Of a stretch of 64,000 nucleotides of DNA, positions 25,801-35,397 are shown one piece after another. This DNA comes from Agelaius tricolor. Its lineage: Eukaryota > Chordata > Aves > Passeriformes > Icteridae. The notes under the pieces were generated by a model, which saw only the letters and a program-made list of their open reading frames with translations, searched no databases and was not told where the DNA came from. Within the stretch, counting starts at the first letter, position 1. Each line of letters begins with the position of its first letter. The stretch covers positions 13,484,001 to 13,548,000 of the forward strand of contig JALJCS010000004.1 of assembly GCA_023055355.1 (NCBI GenBank), in the 5' to 3' direction. A program made the translations under genes and the position numbers.

Positions 25801-26204
25801 AGGCCACCATTCCCCATCCAAACTTGCACAGCCTTACCCCGAACAGTAACATTTTTCATCAAGGGGCCTGCTGAATAATCCTCATTGCTCCTTTTGTACA
25901 GTAGTTTTTCACACATGGTTTTGCAGACATTTCGTCTGATGTAGTGTCAGCTGTACTTTCCAGGGAGTTTGTATTCTCCTTCAGGTATTAGGAAAGATAT
26001 CAAATAGGCTCAATAGACAATTTTTTAGGACATGCTGTAAGAACACATATTTATCATGACTTCCCTTAAAACTACTTATGTCAGCTAGCCAATTCTTAGT
26101 GCCTGCACATTTCAGTGTCAAATAGCATGTGTTTCTATATCAAAAAGGCAGTGCTATAAGATTAATATCATTACAGCGAACCATATACCTCCATAGCTGC
26201 CTTC
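22871..26204. other. Unique sequence, no gene seen
   Basis: No gene, RNA or recognisable transposon is visible. Near 23475-23520 the word AAAGTTAAATCT occurs twice within 40 bp, a minor local duplication. Open frames here are short and unremarkable. Confidence 0.5.
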
Positions 26205-26450
26205 ATCAATGAGATTTATTATCTGAAGGAATAAAATAAATTCTATTTGACAAGGTATATTTGGTATAAATATATGTTGACTGGCATTAATTCTATTCCT
26301 ACGCTTTATTTCTCTGCAAATTGTGTCCTATACCAATTTTTCCATTATTTTCATCAGGAGTCATGTTAGCTCAACTGATCTACACCCTCCTGTGTCATCT
26401 TGTTCACCTCCTAATAGTCAAGTTCTAGTCTTCAGATATTTAATCTGAAG
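26205..26450 (-). mobile_element. Ancient CR1 LINE ORF2 fragment
   Basis: The minus strand follows the order of an old CR1 ORF2 segment. The plus strand shows 'TTCTATTTGACAAGG', then 'ATATATGTTGACTGG' near 26273, 'TTTCTCTGCAAATTG' near 26310, 'CCATTATTTTCATCAGG' near 26342, and 'CATGTTAGCTCAACTGATC' near 26363. These correspond in order and spacing to successive ORF2 blocks of amniote CR1s. Heavy substitution indicates an old insertion. No open frame survives. Confidence 0.7.
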
Positions 26451-26457
26451 TTTTCCA

Positions 26458-26535
26458 ATTATTTTAATATTTTTTATAAATTACTATTTAATCCATTTTC
26501 CTATTATTTTAATAAATTTTTATAAATTACCAATA
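26458..26535. repeat. AT-rich 45-bp tandem duplication
   Basis: The word ATTATTTTAATA followed by TTTTTATAAATTAC occurs at 26458 and again at 26503, giving a period of 45 bp. The second unit decays after about 30 bp. The block directly follows the ancient CR1 fragment. It is a local duplication in AT-rich DNA with no evident function. Confidence 0.7.
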
Positions 26536-26547
26536 AAATATTTACTT

Positions 26548-29500
26548 TTTCGGTGGCAGAGGGTAAGTTGTATCTTTCTTTTTCTTTTGAGATCATGAAA
26601 GCAAATTACTTAGACTACTGATTGAAAGTCTCTGGTGATTTACCTTCAGTTTTTATCAGTTAGGCAGCATTCCATGTTTCTTCTTCCAAGCGCAGAAGAC
26701 AGGAAAAACTGGAATACTTTTACTACTCCTGCTCATTAACATCTTCACTGCCCTTATGTCAGATCTTGATTGCCTTATATGCCCCAAACTGTCTTGGTCC
26801 ACCTGAGCATGAAATTTCTTCTGTTGACCCTGCCCTTCCTTAAAAACTCTTTCCTTACTTAAAACAAGCCATAACACAGTTTTGCACATCTTCCTCCCTC
26901 TCCCATCCATTTTGTATTTTCTACTTTGTCTTTATCTACAGCCCCACTCACTGCCATTAGGAAAGACACTTACACAATGCATTCTGGATTCACAGCTTTG
27001 AGGGCCAGCAAATACCTTCTTCTGAGATCACAACACACTGATTGAGAGCCTTGTCCCCAGTCTTGTGTGAACTCCTGTTCTGGATGTTTCTTAAGTTTGC
27101 TTTGCTCTTTCCTGTCTTATTCATTAGCAGGACTATACCTTCTATGCAGAATGATAGCATGTGCTTTTCTCTGTTTTTCTCCCCTCACTCCACAAAAATC
27201 TGCACTCTCCCCTGACACATGCACAGCTGCGGCACCCTCTGCTTTTGACAGTGCCCTGCTGTGTCTCCATTTCCAGACCCTGTGTCAGCCCTATACAATT
27301 CCAGTCTCTTGCTCACACGCTGTTGTTTCATTCACACTCTCTGCCGCCCCACAGAGATGCTGTGGTGCAGGGAAACATTATTTCTACATGCACAGATCCC
27401 AAGCGTGGTGTGCTGCCCTTCTCTTCTCGCAGCAAACAATAAGGCTGGGAACCTACAGTCCTTGCAAGTGCTTCACAGCTGATGTGAAAAAGCTATTCCA
27501 AAATTGCCTTTGAGGAGGCTCAGTTTCAGTATGGCTCAATTTCATTTTACTGGCATTGATGCTATTGCTCTGAGAAATGAATGAAAATTATTTTAGGAGC
27601 TTTCCATGTTTTCCCAAAGTTTAAAAATGAGGTGTGGAATATTGCTGTTTCAGAAAGAGGAGGTTTGGGAGACACTGTGCAAGAACTTGACAAATGGCAC
27701 CTAAAGATAGCCTGTGAAGATATAAATATCCCATTTGGAGGTTTTCTCTTTAAAAGATTCCCTACATTGACTTAAAGACATATCTCCCAAGGCTTTGATT
27801 GCTGCTGTGGAGACACATTTTGGTGATGATACTAATATAAAACATGTATGTATAATTTTGAAATCTAGATTTTAAACTCCCTAGGATAGAAAATCCATGT
27901 TCTCAGGGGATTCTGCATTGAGCCCTATGACACATCTGAGCTCTTGGATGGCTTTGAGTTTGGCTCTCAGTTTTGCAAGGTCTGTGGACACCTTTTATGA
28001 AAGTTCATGCCCAACTACAAAATGAAAGGGCAGGATACTGTCACGTCAGGTTATTTGAGAAATCATGTGAATAATTAAAAATCAAAAATATTTATTTCTT
28101 ATTTTCTTGGAAATTACACACTTTCCAAAAGCCTTTGTTCACCTCTAAAATTCACGCTTCCAAGATCCAGTTTCTAGCAAGTCATTTTTACTAATTTTTT
28201 ATTCCTAGACCTTGTAATCTCTGCATACACAAGCCTGCCTAGTACTGTTAATAGCTAACAGTGATTAATCTCAGTGCAGCTCTTACAGATTCTGCATGGT
28301 AAAGGGGTCTTCCTGGTAAGAAAAAGCAATACTTCTACTTCCAACGGGAAAGCATAAACACCAGAGGCATTCAGGGTAGTCACTAAAGATCAATACCACA
28401 TCTCTCTTACAGGCCTGTATCAGAAAACAGCAGAGACCATAGCTTGTAGCAAGACCCCAGAAACTTTCAGTTGAGACCACCAGAGCATGTAGAGCTGGAA
28501 CATGGATGAGAGTAAAATGGTAACCCTGGCAGAGATTTGCAAATGCACACTATTTAATCCTGTGATGTTAGAGGTGGAGCTTGTCCTAAAAGGTGACATT
28601 CATCTCCATACAAACCACCTTCTCAGAGGTTATGGGGAACTTGCAGGGCCTCTTGCTCACCTGATGGTGATGCCTTGAGATGGAGCATCACACAGCAACA
28701 ACTGACCTGCTTGGGCTGAGCTAGCTGCAGAAACAGGCACAGATGTGGCTTCAGCAAAGGAAGACTAAGGAGACTTCAGCAAATCCTAGTTATCCTGTGT
28801 GTCTGATGTGCCAGTGTGAGCACTCTTCTTCCAGAGGCCAAGGGATCTCCCACCCCACACAGGGACAAGGAGCATGTTTGCTTCAAAGCATGTCTGACTT
28901 TGAATATCTCTGTGCAAGGTGGTACTGCATAGCCTATGCTTCACCTGGAGGGTTCCAGAAGAGAGCAAGGAATGTGTAGGGCCAGAATAGCAGGTGTTGC
29001 TTAGCAAAGGTCCCTGGCAGATGGTACTTTGGACTGCCTTGCAGCATCTCAGGGAGGGCACATCCTCATCTGGAATGTACAAAAGAAATTCCAAAGACCC
29101 TGGTTAAGTGTTTGCAAAAGGAAATATCAGTACCAAAAGGCTCTGGGTCTGCTGCAGGACAAACAATTAAATCCACTTCTGACACAGGAGTCTTGTTATG
29201 GTGAAACCACACGCAGCACCTCAGGCATATCTGCTGAGTTCAGCCTGTTTGGGACTTCTACAGAATCTCAGACCTCTTTGTCTCTGATTAGAACAACCTC
29301 TTCAGCAAGATTCTCTCAGGTCATTTGTCAAATATATTTAATTCTAGTTAGATCCTGTGGCAGAACTGAGTGAAAAGGCGACCCCATCCATAGCAGATCT
29401 CAGCTTCATTTTAGCTGAGAAACTGTTACATCTCAGCCTCTCTCACAGGCTAGCTGCTATTTCTAACCTGTCCAGTGCTGCATTATGTCAAAGGTCATTA

Positions 29501-32159
29501 TTTATTCAGAAGAACTAGAGGGTGAGATAGCATCCCCGTTCTGTTACAGGGATCAATAGGTGCCTTTTCTATAATGAGAGCAATTTTTTTTCTTTTTAAA
29601 GCCTAATTTCCAAGCACTTAGAGAGTAATTTCTAATGTTGAACCATTAGGGATTGTTAAAAACATCAAAGCACTACTAAATGATCTATTAAAAAATATTA
29701 TTGTTGCAACTGCTATTATGCTAATCTACGTATGATCTTGTTATTCTACATAGTTACGAATTCCCAAAGCTAAAGAAAGATAGCAGCATTAAGACTAGGA
29801 AAACAGATTTTCATGGAAAATTAGTTGCCTGTTAGTATAGACAATTTTAGTTTCTTTATCTTAACTTTGAAAGCCAAAGGCTTCTTTCTCTTAAATGTCT
29901 GGAAAACAAGAAAATTAGATGTGACATAATCACTTACACAGTGCTGAAGATCTCACTTTCCTCTCAGAAAGAGCACCATGAAAATCTGTCATCTTGATTG
30001 ACAAGTAAGGTAATAAATCTACTACTATTACGAGTAGAAGTAGTATTACTCTGCAGCAGCAGCAGCTAATAAAAATTACCTTGTATTAGTGGAAAGTGGC
30101 AAGAGACGGGAAAGTAGCATTTATTCTGAAAGAGAAAACAAACCAAACCCCAGAAAAAAGTCCAAACGGAGAGGGACAATTCTTGCATTTTTGGAACTTG
30201 CTGCAAAACTCTTTGACAACCCTGGGGAAGCTGAACCATCCTTGGATCTCCCTGAATATCATAAGGGTTCTTAAAAACAAGTGAACAAAATCAGAGGTCA
30301 GATTTTGACCAGAATCAGAAACAAAAAAGTGTCTGTATACTTTTACTATCCTTTCTTTATAGAGAATATCAAAGAGAGCAATCAAAGGAAAAATTGCATC
30401 AGATTAGGTTCTGTATCTAATGGAGACAAGAGATGGCCACTACAAAGGCAAGGGAGCAAGTGTTTACCCTCTGTTAATTCAATCTTATCTATTTCTTAGG
30501 TATTTTCCAGTAGAATATTAAAAAGCCCTATAAAACTGCACAAGGATAATGGTGGTTTTCTTAGTGCCATGGGTTTTTCTTAGAGCCCAGAGGAAGCTCA
30601 GATGTCCCTTAGACAGACTACTATCTATACTCACAGGAGAGAGAGACTGCCAATAAATAATGTGAAGGCGGAAAATACAGAGAACAAAATTTCTCTTTTA
30701 CCAGGCAGAGCTGGCAGCAGAACCCAGGAATAAGGCAGCAAATAGGAGAAGCTGAGGCTGTTGTGTGCTTTTTTGGGTCTCTGAAAGGATTCTGCATATA
30801 ACTGAGAGTGAATCAAAGCCGTCCAGTCATTATTGCTCCCTTCAGCATACAAACTTGCAAGCCGAAGAGGGTAAGGCTGGTTTTGTCTCCAATAGGTTAC
30901 AAAAACAAGAAGAGACTCGAACGTGAACATGCATGAGATAGCACTTTGAGGGGGTGCAAGGAGGAGGAGGAGGAGAGAAATACGCACTGATTTGCAATAG
31001 AAAGCCGCCTGTAGCATCGCCTGAACACAGAAGATTGGCTCCCCTGGGGACTCCATTCAGAAGGGGCCAGCATGGAGGGGCACTATTTACACCATGCGAT
31101 AGCAACATCAACTAGAACTGCTCTCAGGAGAGAAAAACAAAGCCAGGGTTGCTCTCAAGAAAACAAATAAACACACAAAATTGCAGATTCTTCCAGAACT
31201 GCAACCCTTTCCAGATTAAAAAGGGCCAATACCTGTCTCTGGGAAATCTGCATGCAGATGCCCAGGAAGCACCCACAGCACCCACGCACCCACAGCAGGG
31301 TGCAGAATGGCCAGGGTTTGTGGGCAGCAGAGGAAGGCTGCTGTCCTGGTGTGGGCAGTCATGCAAGGCTGCTGTCCTGGCCTTGCACAACAGCTCATGG
31401 GGAGTGGTGGCTGTCCCCAACACAGGGACACAACCTGCTGTTCCCTACTGCCACAAAGCCAGCCTAAACAGGTAGCTCAGATCCTGCATGGTGCTGTAGT
31501 CAGGAACAGGTGAAACAAACCCTACGTCTGAAATCTCCCTGCTGCACCCCTAGACCTCCTCCTGTCCAGAGTAAAGGACAGCAAGGACAGAGTGACAGTC
31601 TTTCTCCCGGACCCAGAACAGCAGCCTGGTCCTGGTCCACTCAGTCTGGGATTAAGCTTGCAAAAAGACACTGAAATCAGGAATCAAAAGGTGAGATTGT
31701 CATCACTAATACCTGGGATTCATTAACTAAAGGAAGAGTTAGTGCCAGGGAGATGGTCATTACAGATCAGACTTCAACGTTGCATTATCTGTTTCTCAAC
31801 ACTTGGCAATAACTTTGAATTAGAATTTTTTTATTTAATTAGAGAATTTATTTTATTTCTTTACTAATTGTACTATTTTTCAATTTATCTTACAATGGAA
31901 TGCAATAATTTTCTATAATATTCCTCCCACTACTTAACCTACTTAACAAATTTCAACTCCCTGCAACATAATGCATATAAAATTGATTTTAGTTTCAAAA
32001 GCAGTGGAAGAGTTTTATTGCAGACATTTTAAATACTATTCACATACTGTAAATCCATAAGGCATGGTGTGAGATCAAATACAAAGTTACGATCCTCCAG
32101 ACTGAGCAATTTTGCATTTAAATCCTTAAAATGCATTATAAATGGAGATAATATTTTTT

Positions 32160-32215
<56 letters not shown>

Positions 32216-34142
32216 GAGGCTTTTTTTTCTAATGTAATATTTGATCCAAATTTTCATTTAAAAATAAATTGGCAAGGTGCATTATATATTCTCAAGCATT
32301 AATCAGCCAAACATCAGCACTTCCTAATGTCAAAGAAAACCTACAGCACCTGCAATATGCAGGTTTATAGGGGATGAAAAAAAATTGAAGTGCTTTGCTT
32401 ACTACAGCCAAGGATAAACTATGCTGCACTCTGTAGCTGAAATTCCAACACTGGAATTCTAATAGCATGTAATAGCTTGAAAATTATCTACCATGATAGA
32501 TGAAATGTGGGCTCACACATTTCTGCAACAAATATATGGACCAGACAGAAGGTGGGAAGAAAAACAAATGAAGTATTTAAGAACACAGGCCAAGAAGCAG
32601 TAAAGTCAGATAAAATGTTTAAGTTGCTGAAGACCCTGACCTGTATATAGTCTACTAAATATACTAAAATATGTGTGTGTCTGTATGGAACCCGGCTGAG
32701 GTACAAAAGAAAAGAGTTATTAATAAATTTTTCACTGTTGTTCTTCATATCTGTATACCCATCACTCACGCATTTGCTATGCACAGTTGCTCTTAGTTAA
32801 GTCCTCAGTCCAGCCTTACTCCTGGTTCTTTTCCAATTTGAATGAAACCAACATTCTAAAAAACAGCAAGATGTGCATCCTTGTTCCCACCTTCAAAGTA
32901 GGAAGGGCATGCAAACTCTAGTCACAAGCATGGGAAACACCCAACTGATGGATTTTTTTCTACAAATAACACCTACCAGCATTTTGCCTCATGTAATAAT
33001 TTAGCCTCATACCCTCGGGTATATATAAATAGCTCAGAAAAATGCCTGGACTACTGGTGGATTTTTGAAATGACCTGAGGTTCCATATTCTGGAGACTTG
33101 TCTGCCTCCAAAAACAGAGCAGAACCACTCAACATTTTCCTTTTGCTGGACATACTGTTTTTTTAATTTAAAGATGGCCTCACAAAAAAATTTCTGGGCC
33201 TGCACTTGGGAATATTTTCAGAAAATTTTGCTTGTTAGACTAGCACAATTCTTCAGACAAATTAGTTAAGTGATTGATTTATGATTTTTTTTTCTCCACA
33301 TTTTTTTTATTTGCACACATTCCTTGCTTACTGCTAAAGGTTCAGATTCCTTCAGAGTCATTGGAGAGTCATTGTGTGCACTCTGGGGTCCGGCTAGGCA
33401 GGGTCTGTTCTCTCCCTGCAGATAAGAGAGAAAATCCCTGTTCAGGATCATGCCTCTTCTTCTGGTATATGCCATTTACTGAACAGCAAGCACCAGAAAT
33501 CCCACAAAACCAGCCAGCAGCTTGAGCCTAGGAGGAAGATAAAGTTTTGGAAGCTGTAGGGTCTGCTGCATCAGGTTCTTTGGATGGACCACCTGAAGAT
33601 GCACTTGATCCTTAATGGCTGAAACTGCAGCCTGAAGTATTGGGGTACTGGGAATCCTTGTAGCAGCACCCCATAAACCCCAACCAAGAGCAGTAACATG
33701 AGGACATTGCCTGCTGTGCAGGACACCAGAGTATTGCATCCCAGACACTTATCCCTGTAAGAGCACTGTCCTCCCTGAGGGCTTGGCACTGCCCTCAGCT
33801 GCACCAGTGCAGGCAAGAGGACACTTCAGGGCTTTATGTTAAAGCAAAGCGGGGGAACCAGAGAAGAGTGAGTGCTCAGGAGAGAAATCTTCTTCCTCTC
33901 CAGCTCCAAGCCCACGACTTTTAACAAAGTTTTAGAAATCGTGAGAGACATAGCCATGATTTTTCAACAATAAGAATATGTAACTAATTAATAACCTGCA
34001 TCTCACCCAGTCTCAAAATAGGGGACCAAATACCTGAGTAAGTGATTATTGAGTCATTAGAATATTTCTCTGTAAGCCTGCTTTCTCATGTTTTTTTAGC
34101 ATTTCCATTTTTTGCTCACGGCTGCTGTACATGCCTTTATTA
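26548..34142. other. Long unique stretch, no gene seen
   Basis: About 7.6 kb has no convincing gene. It includes a mildly GC-rich patch at 31240-31460 with a 15-bp word (AGGCTGCTGTCCTGG) repeated 31 bp apart near 31335 and 31366. It also holds a short AGG triplet run at 30959-30974, a very AT-rich patch at 31800-31990, and the TA microsatellite listed separately. Open frames such as 27067-27513 (+, 148 codons) and 30631-31056 (-, 141 codons) match nothing I know and are probably chance. Confidence 0.5.
32163..32215. repeat. TA dinucleotide microsatellite
   Basis: There is an uninterrupted AT alternation from 32163 to 32209 (about 23 units), passing into CACACA. It is perfect, so it is probably length-variable between individuals. 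Poly-Ile/Tyr frames across it are artefacts of the repeat. Confidence 0.97.
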
Positions 34143-34173
34143 TTATGTTATGCCTTTATTTGGCATAACATAA
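34143..34173. repeat. 12-bp perfect hairpin
   Basis: TTATGTTATGCC (34143-34154) is followed by a 7-nt loop and the exact reverse complement GGCATAACATAA (34162-34173). The left arm is also partly repeated just upstream (ATGCCTTTATTATTATG). No flanking duplication or longer terminal inverted repeat is seen, so a transposon origin is not supported. It could be a chance palindrome or a structured element. Confidence 0.75.
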
Positions 34174-34234
34174 AAAATTATCCTCTTTCACCAAAAGCAA
34201 GCAAGAATGAGCTTCTAGCAAAGACAATTAAGCA

Positions 34235-34380
34235 ATTCATTATGCAGCCACATTCAAAAGCTTTAGCAAGATCAAGATAATACTGGTTTTTGTTTTCTTT
34301 TTGTAAATCCTTACCTTGATTCTAATTTTTTCCCTCAACAGTGTTATAATTAGCTATGTGTTTGACTTCCTATGGCAAAA
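34235..34380 (-). mobile_element. Possible ancient CR1 ORF2 fragment
   Basis: The plus strand shows 'ATTCAAAAGCTTTAGCAAG' followed by 'ATCAAGATAATACTGG' near 34260. Then come 'TTTTTGTAAATCC', 'TTTTTTCCCTCAACAG' and 'AGCTATGTGTTTGAC' near 34360. This order and spacing resemble a minus-strand segment of ancient CR1 ORF2. The match is loose and short, so the call is tentative. Confidence 0.45.
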
Positions 34381-34879
34381 TCATAAAGACTACAATTTGA
34401 AAAAGAATTACCATAGGCTGATTTTAAGAAAGTATGTCTTCACTGGGACCAATTAAGTCCTTTCAGTTATCATTAAGCAAGTGCCTTAGTGAGCTGGAGA
34501 AAGTATCCTCCAAAAAGATTATAAAACAATTTCTGTGCAAGAGATTGGAGGGATTTCATTTTTAACTGTGTCTAGGTTTTTGTAGAACAAACAAAGAAAT
34601 TAATCCTACGAAACATCTTATTAGTGCATTGAACTTTTTTCCAACAAATTATGTAGCTTCTGCAAGTTTATTGTGCACAGTGTTTGATAAAATCTAGGCT
34701 TTGGTGAGTAATACAGTCATGGCAGATTTTTTTTTCATAATATATTTCAGAAAGCTAGCAGCTGTGTGAAAACAAAGCCCATATAATTAGAAGTGTTCGT
34801 ATAACAGCAGTTCCTTTCCCGTGTTCCTAAGCCACACACCGCCAGTAAAAGAGAAATTGCATTTCCCCTGGAAGGCTTT
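34381..34879. other. Unique AT-rich sequence
   Basis: No gene, repeat or clear motif is seen between the possible ancient CR1 piece and the GC-rich island. Composition is AT-rich, in contrast with the island that follows. Confidence 0.5.
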
Positions 34880-35130
34880 ACAGTCGCACCGAGGGGCTGA
34901 TACCTGGGGGGGCCCATGCCCAGCGTGCAGTCCCCCAGGCTCCAAAGGCAGCTCTGTGGCAGGCAGGAGCTTGTGTCCCCAGCGCCACAAGGACCCGGAG
35001 CCCAGCCCGAGCCCGGCTCACCCTCCGTCTGCCCGCAGGCAGCCGCACCACCCCTCCCTCCCCGGCCCCGTCCCACACGGGAGAGACGCCAGCCCCTCGC
35101 CCCTCCCGCATTCCTCCTCCCATCCACCCA
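34880..35130. promoter_or_regulatory. GC-rich, CpG-containing island
   Basis: This is the only strongly GC-rich patch in the window, about 70% GC over about 250 bp by eye. It has about 16 CpG dinucleotides, which I estimate at an observed/expected ratio near 0.6, borderline for a CpG island. It is pyrimidine-rich on the plus strand, with repeated CCCGG, CCCGC and CCCTCCC words that could bind SP/KLF-type factors. The island might mark a promoter, a non-coding RNA start or an enhancer. No first exon or downstream gene is visible. A 133-codon minus-strand frame (34747-35148) crosses it but is low-complexity Gly/Arg-rich and not credible as a protein. Confidence 0.45.
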
Positions 35131-35136
35131 CCCTCT

Positions 35137-35147
35137 GGAATGACTCA
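35137..35147 (+). promoter_or_regulatory. Overlapping TEAD-like and AP-1-like motifs
   Basis: GGAATG (35137-35142), the TEAD/MCAT core, overlaps TGACTCA (35141-35147), a perfect AP-1 site, at the downstream edge of the GC island. TEAD and AP-1 are known to co-occupy enhancers. The motif match is direct; occupancy is inferred. Such short motifs also occur by chance. Confidence 0.3.
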
Positions 35148-35374
35148 CATCTGAATAGCTCAGGCGGGATCATTAATAAAGCTAGCTGAAAAATGGGTTT
35201 GGGTGGGAATCTCTAGAGCTTGCAGTTTAACAGGCTTCATGGTGTGCTCTTTTTAAAAAATTAAAATTCCAAATCTTAAAAAACAGCAAAATATCAGTGG
35301 AAACCATTCTTGCAAAGGGCTTCATTTTTCACTGGACATTTTTAATCCCAAATACTGGAGTGGTTTTGGTTTTG

Positions 35375-35397
35375 TTTTTTTTTTTTTTTTTTTTTTT
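35375..35397. repeat. Poly-T tract (23 bp)
   Basis: There is an uninterrupted run of 23 T. It has no adjacent retroposed body that I can recognise, so it is not assigned to a processed pseudogene. Length is likely to vary. Confidence 0.95.

Noticed and set aside
30959..30974. AGG triplet run as a notable repeat
   Set aside because: Only about five units; too short to be informative.
33476..33816. Minus-strand frames with a hydrophobic LLLLVGVYGVLL stretch as a membrane protein or retroviral envelope remnant
   Set aside because: One hydrophobic stretch is not enough. No neighbouring retroviral features or conserved cysteines pattern were seen.
34747..35148. 133-codon Gly/Arg-rich minus-strand frame as a first exon
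   Set aside because: The frame is a by-product of GC-rich sequence, is low complexity in its N-terminal half, and has no supporting donor site or promoter.
35375..35397. Poly-T as the tail of a processed pseudogene on the minus strand
   Set aside because: No retroposed coding body or flanking target-site duplication was visible.
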